Below are positions 51,812-60,035 of a stretch of DNA of 64,000 nucleotides, piece by piece; positions within the stretch are counted from its first letter, which is position 1; each line of letters opens with the position of its first letter. Source of the stretch: Neorhizobium sp. NCHU2750 (lineage in GTDB: Bacteria > Pseudomonadota > Alphaproteobacteria > Rhizobiales > Rhizobiaceae); NCBI RefSeq assembly GCF_003597675.1, contig NZ_CP030830.1, positions 248,001 through 312,000 on the forward strand, given 5' to 3'. The position numbers were made by a program, and so were the translations under genes. Under the pieces are notes generated by a model. That model did no database searches. It saw nothing but the letters and a program-made list of their open reading frames with translations, and was not told the DNA's origin.

Positions 51812-53287
51812 TCAGAGTGGAAAATTGTAGGGCACATCATCGGTCAGATTGAGCCATACACTTTTCGTCTGCATGTAATCGGCAATCATTTCCATACCGC
51901 CTTCCCGGCCAAGCCCGGACATCTTGTAGCCCCCGAAAGGCGAAATCTGCGAAGTCACCTTATAGGTGTTGACCCAGATCGAGCCCGCCTGCAACAGCCC
52001 TGCCATTCTGTGCACACGCGAGACGTCCCGTGTCCACAGCCCGGCACCCAGTCCGAAAGCCGAGTCATTGGCAATGTTGACGGCATCGGCCTCGTCGTTG
52101 AAGGGTATGACGCTGAGAACCGGGCCGAAGACCTCTTCCTGGGCGATGCGCATGGAATTGTCCACGCCGGTAAAGATCGTCGGAGCAACGAAGAGACCCG
52201 GCCCGCCCCTTGGATCCGGCACCTGTTCGCCACCACAGGCGAGTGACGCACCGTCCTCCCTTGCCCAGCCGATGCAGGTCATGATGCGATCGAACTGCGT
52301 CTTGTTCGCGACAGGCCCAATGTCCGTTTCAGAGGCCATAGGATCCCCGAGGCGGATCTTCGACGTGAGTTCGACAAGGCGTGCGACGAAGGCATCGAGA
52401 ATGGACCGGTGGACGAGCGCCCTTGATCCCGCAACGCAACTCTGGCCACCCGAGCCGAAGATACCGCCAACGACACCGCGCGCGGCATTTTCCAGATTGG
52501 CGTCGTCAAAGACGATGTTCGGCGACTTTCCGCCCAGTTCGAGGCTGACCGGCTTCATCTGCGCAGCAGCGCTTGCATAGACCGCCTTGCCGCCGGCAAC
52601 GCCTCCGGTGAAGGCAACCTTGGCGACATCAGGATGGTTCGTCAAAGCCGCTCCGACTTCACTGCCAAGGCCGGTGACGACGTTAAGCACACCCGCCGGC
52701 AACCCGGCCTTGCCGACAAGCTCCGCGAACCTCAGCGCGGAGGCGGAGGTATATTCGGATGGCTTCACCACGGCGGTGTTGCCTGCGGCCAGTGCCGGGG
52801 CCAACTTCCACGCCAGAAGCATGAGGGGTGAATTCCAGGGCGTTACCATGGCAATGACGCCAAGCGGTTCATGACGGAGATAGTTCATGTGGTCGGGCCG
52901 GTCGGTCGGCAGAACCGAGCCGTTGATCTTGTCGGCCAGACCAGCATAGAACTGGTACCAGTCGGGAATGCGTTTGACCTGCCCCAGCATTTCCTTGAAG
53001 GTCTTGCCGTTATCGCGAACCTCGATCTTTGCAAGTTCTTCCGCGTTTTCAGCGATCACATCGGCGATCTTGCGCAACATTGCACCGCGCTGAGGCGCCG
53101 TGAACCTGGCCCAGGGGCCTGAGATGAAAGCCCGCCTGGCGGCGGCGACAGCCAGGTCGGCGTCGACCGCCTGCGATCTCGGAATGCGGCCCCAGGCTTC
53201 CTGGGTATAAGGATTGCTGGTTTCCAGATAGTCGCCACCGGCAGGTGCCGTCGCAGAACCGTCTATGTAATTATGCAGGGTTTCCAT
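51812..53287 (-). CDS. Aldehyde dehydrogenase (NAD(P)-dependent)
   Basis: This 491-residue ALDH-superfamily enzyme has catalytic Glu in SLELGGKSPNIVF, the nucleophilic Cys in GSGGQSCVAGSRALV, and the cofactor Asn in VTPWNSPLMLLAWK. It oxidises an aldehyde to the acid. The ATG at 53287 has GAGGA upstream. It lies between the AbrB permease and hydroxyacid dehydrogenase genes and behind an aminotransferase in the same direction, consistent with the order amine to aldehyde to acid. Confidence 0.92.
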   Translation of the reverse strand: METLHNYIDGSATAPAGGDYLETSNPYTQEAWGRIPRSQAVDADLAVAAARRAFISGPWARFTAPQRGAMLRKIADVIAENAEELAKIEVRDNGKTFKEMLGQVKRIPDWYQFYAGLADKINGSVLPTDRPDHMNYLRHEPLGVIAMVTPWNSPLMLLAWKLAPALAAGNTAVVKPSEYTSASALRFAELVGKAGLPAGVLNVVTGLGSEVGAALTNHPDVAKVAFTGGVAGGKAVYASAAAQMKPVSLELGGKSPNIVFDDANLENAARGVVGGIFGSGGQSCVAGSRALVHRSILDAFVARLVELTSKIRLGDPMASETDIGPVANKTQFDRIMTCIGWAREDGASLACGGEQVPDPRGGPGLFVAPTIFTGVDNSMRIAQEEVFGPVLSVIPFNDEADAVNIANDSAFGLGAGLWTRDVSRVHRMAGLLQAGSIWVNTYKVTSQISPFGGYKMSGLGREGGMEMIADYMQTKSVWLNLTDDVPYNFPL

Positions 53288-53338
53288 TGGGGCATCCTCA
53301 TGTATCCGAAAGCATTGCACGACGTGATGTCAAACAGT

Positions 53339-54409
53339 CTAGGCGGGAGCAGTCACCCAGCGCAGGCGGCATGAGAGCCACCAGATCTGCTGTATCAACA
53401 GATTGCCGATCAGAATCCTGACGAGGTGAAAACTGAGAACGAGTGGCACCGCGACCCCGATCGTCTTCGCCGCGACGGTCATTTCAGGCATGCCGCCCGG
53501 CGACATGCCAAGAAGGACGGCCCCGTGGTCGAAGTCGAACAGATAGGCGATGAACAGGGCGGCGGGTGCAAGGATGGCACTCAGGAGCAAGGTCGACACA
53601 GCGGAAGCCAAGAGCAGCCTGCTGGATCCCCTTATGAAGTCGGGCGTCATCTGGGCACCGAGAGACACACCCAGAATGATCTGGCAGACGGCAACCAATC
53701 CATGCGGCATTTCTGCGGGCTGCAGGTCAAATCCGCCAAGCAGGATCGCCAGCATGCACGGCACGATCATCCAGGGATTGGGGATAAATGATTTACGAGC
53801 CCAATAGGCCAGAGCCCAGGCAACGACAACAAAGCCCAGCACTTTCCAGGCGTCTGCCAGCGGCGGCAGCAGCGCAGACGGGGTCAACGAAATGGATTGG
53901 GCCGTATGGCCAGGCAAAACCATGGCAATCAGCATCGGGTAGACGAGGACGACGATCATAAGCCGGACGGTCTGGGCCAGAACAACGTGCTTCTCCGAGG
54001 CTCCGGCATGTTGTGCCTGTACGGACATCAATACGACGCCACCCGGAAGCGCACAATAGAAAGCCGTCTTGGCGTCCAGCCCTGCCAATGACGAAAATAT
54101 GCGGGTCATGACGATGCCGCTACACAAGGCGCCGAGGCTGCAGATCGCGATGATCGGCAAATTGCGCAGCATTTGCTCAAGAATGGCGGGTGTGAAGGTC
54201 TGCCCGAGCGACAGGCCGAGAACGATGAGCCCCGGTGGCCGCAGTTTGCGGAAATCCAAACGCGCTCCAAAAAATGCAAAAATTCCGCTGGCGACCATCG
54301 AACCGATCAACCAGGCGAGGGGAATGCCGATACGATTTGTGACCCACCCACCCAGCACCGCGCAGGTCAGAACGAGAAGGCGAAAAAGCAGATTGGCCGG
54401 TGTGTTCAT
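53339..54409 (-). CDS. AbrB-family membrane transporter-like protein
   Basis: The roughly 356-residue integral membrane protein belongs to the AbrB family (PF05145), a duplicated bundle of about ten helices. Both internal repeats are visible, as GIPLAWLIGSMVASGIFAFF in the first half and IPNPWMIVPCMLAILLGGFD in the second. The MSPGGMPEMTVAAKTIGV loop matches ALPGGVVLMSVQAQHAG in the first. Function is unproven; an exporter or importer of a small acid is plausible from the neighbouring dehydrogenases. The start could also be 54433. Confidence 0.83.
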   Translation of the reverse strand: MNTPANLLFRLLVLTCAVLGGWVTNRIGIPLAWLIGSMVASGIFAFFGARLDFRKLRPPGLIVLGLSLGQTFTPAILEQMLRNLPIIAICSLGALCSGIVMTRIFSSLAGLDAKTAFYCALPGGVVLMSVQAQHAGASEKHVVLAQTVRLMIVVLVYPMLIAMVLPGHTAQSISLTPSALLPPLADAWKVLGFVVVAWALAYWARKSFIPNPWMIVPCMLAILLGGFDLQPAEMPHGLVAVCQIILGVSLGAQMTPDFIRGSSRLLLASAVSTLLLSAILAPAALFIAYLFDFDHGAVLLGMSPGGMPEMTVAAKTIGVAVPLVLSFHLVRILIGNLLIQQIWWLSCRLRWVTAPA

Positions 54410-54509
54410 CGGAGATTTCAAACCATGGGCCAAGGCCAGGAGACACTCCCCGGGCGGGAAGCGCCCCCTGAGACAAAAGGTGGCTATTGCGTGTGGGGGG
54501 AGTGCGCGG

Positions 54510-55895
54510 TCAGCCCGCGATCGCCTTCAGCGTGTCGTCCAAGGCTGCCCGCAGTCGGGCAAACATGTCCTCGACCTCGGCAGCCGTGATGATCTGCGGC
54601 GGCGACAGCGCAACGCGATTGACGATGATCCGGGTTATCAGGCCTCTTTCCATGGCCGCGTTTTCAAAAATCGTCATGACGTTGAGCGACGGATCGTGCA
54701 TCGCTTTCGTTTCTTTGTCGGCGACGATCTCGAGTGCACCGATCAACCCCACTCCACCAGCATCGCCGACGAGCGGATGATCCTTGAGGGCTTCGAAACC
54801 GGCAAGGAACTGCGGCTCGAGTGATTTCACGTGGCCGACGACGTCCATCTCCTCATAGATCTTGAGCGTTTCGAGTGCGACAGCTGCGGCAACCGGATGG
54901 CCGGCATAGGTATATCCGTGGGTGAACGAGCCGAAGCGGTCGCTCTGTTCCTTCATGCCCTCGTAAACACGATCGCCGATCAGCACTGCAGAAATCGGCT
55001 GCATGGCGGCCGACAGCGCCTTGGCGCAGGTGATCATGTCCGGCTTCATGCCGTAGGTCTCACTGCCCCACATATTGCCGGTGCGGCCGAAACCGCAAAT
55101 AACCTCATCGGCGACCAGCAGAATGTCATATTTGGCGAGCACCGCCTGGATCTTCTCGTAATACCCCTTCGGTGGCACGATCGCGCCGCCCGAGCCCAGC
55201 ACCGGCTCCGCCCAGAAGGCGGCAATCGTTTCAGGCCCCTCTGCGATGATCATTTCTTCGAGTTCTGCCGCAAGACGGCTCGAATATTCCTCTTCCGTCT
55301 CGCCCGGCTTTGCCAGTCGATAGTAATAAGGCATCGCCGTATAAAGGAACCCGTCGAACGGTAGCCCGTAGCCCTGGTGGAAACGCGGCTTGCCGGTGAG
55401 GCACGATGTTATCGTGCTGGTGCCATGATAGCTCTGGTCGCGCGAGATCAGCTTGCGACGCTGCGGCTGACCCTTGGCGTTCCAGTAATACCAGACGAGC
55501 TTGATAGCAGTGTCGTTCGCTTCCGATCCGGAACATTGCAGAAGGACATGATTGAAGCCTTCCGGCGCGATGGACGACAGCTGCGCAGAAAGCTGTGCGG
55601 TCGGCGTGTTACTGGCACCACGGAAAATGTGGTAATAGCCGATTTCGGTCATCATCTCCTGCGCCACCTTGGCCAGACGCGCATTGCCGAAGCCGAGCGA
55701 CGCGCACCAGAGACCGGCAGCAGCCTCAAGATAGCGATTGCCCTCGTCATCGACGACGAAAACGCCGTCACCCTTCATGATCATCAGCGGCTTCTTGTCG
55801 GGCTGAGTCCTGAGGTTGGTGTGAGGGTGAACCACGTGCTTTGCATCGAGCGCACGAGCGCTATTCAGGAGGGCCGTATCCATCATTGATCTCAC
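54510..55895 (-). CDS. Class III (omega-amino acid) aminotransferase
   Basis: The 461-residue PLP enzyme has the class III fold: HTNLRTQPDKKPLMI at the N-terminus, SGSEANDTAIKLVWYYWNAK for phosphate binding, Asp in LLVADEVICGFGRTG, and the Schiff-base Lys in DMITCAKALSAAMQPISAVL. It would transfer an omega- or side-chain amino group to pyruvate or a keto acid. An ATG 12 bases inside is equally possible as start. With the ALDH and the FAD amine oxidase it fits catabolism of a diamine or amino acid. Confidence 0.9.
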   Translation of the reverse strand: MRSMMDTALLNSARALDAKHVVHPHTNLRTQPDKKPLMIMKGDGVFVVDDEGNRYLEAAAGLWCASLGFGNARLAKVAQEMMTEIGYYHIFRGASNTPTAQLSAQLSSIAPEGFNHVLLQCSGSEANDTAIKLVWYYWNAKGQPQRRKLISRDQSYHGTSTITSCLTGKPRFHQGYGLPFDGFLYTAMPYYYRLAKPGETEEEYSSRLAAELEEMIIAEGPETIAAFWAEPVLGSGGAIVPPKGYYEKIQAVLAKYDILLVADEVICGFGRTGNMWGSETYGMKPDMITCAKALSAAMQPISAVLIGDRVYEGMKEQSDRFGSFTHGYTYAGHPVAAAVALETLKIYEEMDVVGHVKSLEPQFLAGFEALKDHPLVGDAGGVGLIGALEIVADKETKAMHDPSLNVMTIFENAAMERGLITRIIVNRVALSPPQIITAAEVEDMFARLRAALDDTLKAIAG

Positions 55896-56210
55896 TTGCT
55901 GACAAAAATTCTATCTAGCAGAACTATATTTCATTAAATAGAACACGCTGAGAATGCTTCGTCAAGCGCTGGATAGCACTGTAACTAAGTTTCGAGAGCG
56001 GCTGGTTTCTTACCCTTTGGCTTCTCCGGCATTCTTTGATGTACCGCCCTTATATGAGAGGCGGGCGACTTCGTTAGGTGGCGGCACCGAAGAAGCAGCA
56101 TCCATCAATGAAACGAATTGGTCGGGATTTTCGAGAGTACCGTAGCTAAAAATAGAGATCGCAACTCGACCTAATCACAATCATTGTTCCATAATTGTTA
56201 TTATGTGATG
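55896..56210. promoter_or_regulatory. Upstream region of the aminotransferase operon
   Basis: This 315-base AT-rich gap has no supported gene and holds the aminotransferase promoter on the minus strand. TTCT-N7-AGAA at 55909-55923 has the same arm spacing as the candidate IclR site at 49940, and AGAAC repeats occur at 55920 and 55941. GATGTTATAACATC, a perfect 14-base palindrome at 56207-56220, straddles the stop of the AAA gene. Confidence 0.4.
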
Positions 56211-57464
56211 TTATAACATCCACAGTGTAGAGATTGGAACCGCTGAGATGTTGTCTTCGAACGGCGTGATCCGATCGTGATCGTGCAGAACGAGGCCACG
56301 CAGGAAGCGGTCTCCTGTGGCCGCCTTGAGTTGCTGCAGTCCCTTGATGTCGGAGGGGCGCACAGTGGCTGAAGCCTTCACTTCGATGCCGACGATGCGG
56401 CCACGGCGGTCCTCGATCACGAGATCGACCTCATCCTGATCCTTGTTGCGATAGTGCGAAAACGTTAACCGGAGATCCGTCCAAGTGGCGGTCTTGAGAA
56501 TTTCCGAGACGACGAAGCTTTCAAGTAGCGGACCGAAGCGCCCGCGATCGCGACGCAGTCTCTCTTCGTCGTCGTCTCGTACGGCGGCCAGCAGGCCGCT
56601 GTCGACGAAATGCACTTTCGGCGTTTTGATGAGGCGGCTGAGGCTGTTCGTCGACCATGGGGCGACGAGCTTGAGAAGGTAGAGCCGCTCCAGGATCCCA
56701 ACATATTTCTGGGCAGTGACGCTGGAGAGGCCGAGGGCCGATCCGAAGCTTGAATGGTTGGTGAGTTGGCCGGCATGTTCGGCGAGAACGCCAAGCAGCC
56801 GTGGCAGGCGATCGAGTTGATCGATGTTGGCGATATCGCGAACGTCGCGGTCGAGGATCAAGGAGACATAGTCATCGAGCCAAGCGCGGCGACGGCCTGG
56901 ACTTTTTCGCCGCAATACCTCTGGATATCCGCCCCGCAGAACGATCTCGACGAGGTCGTGGGCTGCTTCATGGCGCGTCGGCAAGGCAAGCGGCTCTTCA
57001 GAAAAGGCCTGCCGCAGGAATTCGCCGGGCGCACCGACAATCTCGGCCTGTGCCAGCGGGAAAAGTGAAATGACCGCCATGCGCCCTGCCAGAGAATCTG
57101 CGATGGCGGGAACGGCGGCGAGATTGGCGGAGCCCGTAATAAGGAAGCGACCCGGGCGGGTGTCGGTATCGATACTTTCCTTAAGTGCCAGCATTAGTTC
57201 CGGCGCTCTTTGGATCTCATCGATCACGGCACCCTTCATCCCGCGGACAAAACCGACCGGGTCATTGCGTGCGGCCGCAAGGGTGCCTATGTCATCGAGC
57301 GTCAAGTATGGCCGGTCGTCGGAAACGAACTGCCGTGCGAGGGTAGTTTTGCCAGCTTGCCGTGGGCCGGTAATGAGGACGACGCGGGTATCGTCCAGCG
57401 CCTCTGCGATTTTGCGGGTAACCTTGCGGTCATAGTAGCGGGGCGACGAGTTCTCAGTCAACAT
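56211..57464 (-). CDS. AAA ATPase with DUF4143 domain
   Basis: The 417-residue protein has an N-terminal AAA_14 domain with Walker A GPRQAGKTT (33-41) and Walker B KGAVIDEIQRAPEL. The C-terminal DUF4143 part contains DEVDLVIEDRRGRIVGIEVK, a PD-(D/E)xK-like Asp, Glu-x-Lys arrangement. Such proteins are widespread, often in defence or mobile regions, but the function is not established. It stands alone, with no partner gene nearby. Length is normal and no damage is seen. Confidence 0.85.
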   Translation of the reverse strand: MLTENSSPRYYDRKVTRKIAEALDDTRVVLITGPRQAGKTTLARQFVSDDRPYLTLDDIGTLAAARNDPVGFVRGMKGAVIDEIQRAPELMLALKESIDTDTRPGRFLITGSANLAAVPAIADSLAGRMAVISLFPLAQAEIVGAPGEFLRQAFSEEPLALPTRHEAAHDLVEIVLRGGYPEVLRRKSPGRRRAWLDDYVSLILDRDVRDIANIDQLDRLPRLLGVLAEHAGQLTNHSSFGSALGLSSVTAQKYVGILERLYLLKLVAPWSTNSLSRLIKTPKVHFVDSGLLAAVRDDDEERLRRDRGRFGPLLESFVVSEILKTATWTDLRLTFSHYRNKDQDEVDLVIEDRRGRIVGIEVKASATVRPSDIKGLQQLKAATGDRFLRGLVLHDHDRITPFEDNISAVPISTLWML

Positions 57465-57861
57465 TCGACCATTCTTAAATCAAGATGCGACCAATTTAAA
57501 GTGTATATTCGGCTGATTCAAACAAACCAACGAAAGATATCTACATTTGGCTTATGGCGATATTCCCATCGGCGTCGCCAAAAAGACATTGATCTTGGTG
57601 ACTTAGGCCAGATCGGCTGACATCAGCAATAAGCAAACCATCGGACTGGGCGTGGCAGCAGCCCAGATCCGGGCAAGCCTTTACGCATCCACAGAAGCAA
57701 CAAAGTCGCGCCTTGGTATGGTGTCCTGGATCAGGTCCGGATCTCCGTCGATCAACCCTCAAGGGGTCGGTGAGCCAAGCTGCCGCCGGTCCGCCTTCGT
57801 CTTCTCGGTGATCGCGACCGTCCCTCTTCCTTTGAGGAGCCATCAGCGGGAATTGGTCCGC
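57465..57861. other. Region with no supported gene
   Basis: About 400 bases upstream of the small acidic ORF. Possible frames on both strands look unlike known proteins and lack good ribosome sites. The start of the AAA gene's promoter must lie near 57470-57530 on the minus strand (AT-rich). I see no repeat or transposon end. Confidence 0.5.
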
Positions 57862-58064
57862 TTCGGATGGAGCACTCGAACATGGCACACGATCTTTCCC
57901 TCGCTCAGTCTCACGCCTTCGACCTCCGCAACGATCTGATGGTCCCCATCACCCTCTTCAAATCCAGAAACGAATTCGGCGTCCTACCCGTCCGACGAAC
58001 TCGATGACGAAGACGATCTGGAGATCGTGCATGAATATTTCCCGCGCGGGTTTCATTGAGACCC
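57862..58064 (+). pseudogene. Small acidic protein gene with an apparent frameshift
   Basis: A frame starting at ATG 57862 (MEHSNMAHDLSLAQSHAFDL, then RNDLMVPITLFKSRNEFGV) ends out of character in VRRTR at a TGA. One base shift near 57980 instead continues as YPSDELDDEDDLEIVHEYFP to a TGA at 58062-58064. The acidic tail makes the combined frame a more natural protein of about 66 residues. A 7-base stem, CGCGGGT/ACCCGCG, spans 58045-58067. I do not know the function; it precedes the plasmid-type toprim gene. Confidence 0.45.
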
Positions 58065-58239
58065 GCGGATGCCTGCCGCTGGCGATCTGTCGGCCGCAAG
58101 GGAAGCTCACGCCGCGGCCGGTGCAAATTTGCATCTTGATTGCCGCGCCCTTGCCCCCTCCGCTCTTCGCGGCGGGCGGAATTATGCCCGCGATTTGCGG
58201 GAAGGAAATAGGGACGGCCGCGCTGCGGCCGAAGGAAAA

Positions 58240-59277
58240 ATGAAACGAGAAGAATTGGAGGCGCTTCGCGCCAAAGTCAGCTGCGAAGCCGTGCTCGAGA
58301 AAGTCGGCTTCGAAATGGACGTGAAAGAAAGTTCGCGCCGCTCGATCAAATATCGGAATGGCAGCAATATCGTCATCGTTACGCACAGTGGACGCGGTTG
58401 GTTCGATCCGCTCAGTGATGAGAAGGGCGATGTTTTCGACCTTGCGATGTTTGTCAGTAAGGTCACTTTTCCGATCGCAGCGGAATCCGTCGCATCGCTT
58501 GTTGGCTACCAACTCTCACGGCCAGAATGGCGGTCGCCTCGTACCACCGTTCCGATCGGGGATATTGGCGACCGATGGCAAGAAAAGCGGATGCTATCTC
58601 CCGGATCCGGTGCTTGGAAATATCTGTGTTGGTCGCGCTGCATCCCGGCGGCCATTGTCAGGCAGGCGGTTCTGGAAGGCGTCCTCCGGCAAGGACCATT
58701 TGGAAGTATGTGGGCGGCCCATTTGGATGGCGACGGCGCTGTCGTCGGTTGGGAAGAAAGAGGTCTTGAGTGGCGCGGCTTCTCGAGCGGTGGGTCGAAG
58801 ATCCTATTCAGGCTTGGACCAGCCGGTGCCCCCCGGCTCTGCATTACCGAGGCAGCGATCGATGCGATGAGCCTCGCGGCGCTCGAAGGGCCACGCGAGC
58901 AGACGCTCTATATCAGCACCGGCGGCGGATGGTCCCCTACTACAGACAGCGCCCTCGCCGCGCTGGCGGTCCACCCGGAATCCAGGCTTGTCGCCGCCAC
59001 CGACGCCAATTCCCAAGGCGATGCCTATGCGGCACGGCTGCGCGTGATTGCGGAAAAATCCGGCTGTGATTGGCAGCGCCTCCGTCCGCCGGCAGAGGAT
59101 TGGAACGCAGTTCTCCAGAATAGAGAAAGGGAAAAACGAGAATGGAGAGAAGGGAAGCGGAATGAGGCCTGCCGCATGCGTGCCGGCCGCATCAAGGGAA
59201 GCTTCGCCCGGCAAGAGCCGGCCCTTGACCCGCCCGGACACGAGGCCGGCCGCTCGGGAGGGGTGATAAAGGACTGA
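58240..59277 (+). CDS. Toprim/DUF3991 domain protein
   Basis: The 345-residue protein has an N-terminal DUF3991-like region with IKYRNGSNIVIVTHSGRGWF and DEKGDVFDLAMFV. A toprim-like domain follows, where RLCITEAAIDAMSLAAL carries the conserved Glu and LVAATDANSQGDAYAARL the Asp. Toprim domains belong to primases, topoisomerases and plasmid mobilisation proteins. The ATG at 58240 has GAAGGAAA directly upstream; the frame is open for 57 codons before it. It is followed within five bases by the DUF1419 gene, a gene order seen on rhizobial plasmids. It may process plasmid DNA during replication or transfer. Confidence 0.85.
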   Translation: MKREELEALRAKVSCEAVLEKVGFEMDVKESSRRSIKYRNGSNIVIVTHSGRGWFDPLSDEKGDVFDLAMFVSKVTFPIAAESVASLVGYQLSRPEWRSPRTTVPIGDIGDRWQEKRMLSPGSGAWKYLCWSRCIPAAIVRQAVLEGVLRQGPFGSMWAAHLDGDGAVVGWEERGLEWRGFSSGGSKILFRLGPAGAPRLCITEAAIDAMSLAALEGPREQTLYISTGGGWSPTTDSALAALAVHPESRLVAATDANSQGDAYAARLRVIAEKSGCDWQRLRPPAEDWNAVLQNREREKREWREGKRNEACRMRAGRIKGSFARQEPALDPPGHEAGRSGGVIKD

Positions 59278-59281
59278 AGAG

Positions 59282-59946
59282 ATGGGTGAGGTCGAAAGGA
59301 CAGCGCCAGCTTTGGTTCCAACCCCCGAAAGGATCAAGCTGATGACCTCGACATCCCTCCCTCGTAAAATCTTCCAGGGCGTCGCCAAGCGCTCCGACAT
59401 GTTCCGGCTATTCGATCGGCATCGTGATCGCCCCAATCGTTTCGATGGTGACCAGTCGGGCGTCTATGCTGGCGAGTGGTTGGAAATCGACGAGACCTCC
59501 TACACCTACATGCTCGATATCCTGCCGCCGCTGTGGATGCGCGGTCCAATCTTTGCCATGCGCGAATTCATGACCGGCTCCGTGACCTCGGTCTTCTACG
59601 CCATCCTGATCGACGGTGTTGTCCGCCATTTCCACGCCTATTGCGACCTATCCGATCCGAGTTCAGTCGAGGCGATGCGCTCGGCGATTGTCGCGCGCGA
59701 AAGCCGGCCGGTCCCGGCCATGAGCCGCGAAGAACGGCTCGAGCATATCTGGAGCACCAAAGCCGCCGAGTATCGCGGCTATGCCGGCGACCGTTGGCCG
59801 AGGCCGATGCAGGGCCATCGAACGGTCATGCTCTTGGCGGCAAGGAGGGAAGCTTCCTCAAGCTTCTCGACACCCTGACCGACGACGAGATCGCCGCCAA
59901 GCTGCCGGTGCATCTGCGCTACCTCCCTTCCACCCTGGCCGCCTGA
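59282..59946 (+). pseudogene. DUF1419 protein gene with a 3' frameshift
   Basis: The main frame (59282-59878) is a DUF1419-type protein: SLPRKIFQGVAKRSDMFRLF, GEWLEIDETSYTYMLDILPP and LWMRGPIFAMREFMTGSVTS. After GHRTVML it runs into non-matching residues and stops early. The +1-related frame supplies the natural C-terminus, GGKEGSFLKLLDTLTDDEIA to LRYLPSTLAA, ending at 59946. One base seems missing at about 59836 (CTCTT before GGCGGC). Only the last 36 or so residues are affected, so it may be partly functional or a sequencing artefact. Confidence 0.75.
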
Positions 59947-60035
59947 GCCAGACTAATCCCAGCCAAAACGGTGTTGCAGCCGGTCGATCCCTTCGACCGG
60001 ACGATGACGCACGCCTGCTTTCCAAGGAGATTTTC

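Noticed and set aside
57652..57939. Plus-strand 95-codon ORF upstream of the toprim gene
   Set aside because: No ribosome site, unusual composition and overlap with the better-supported small acidic ORF.
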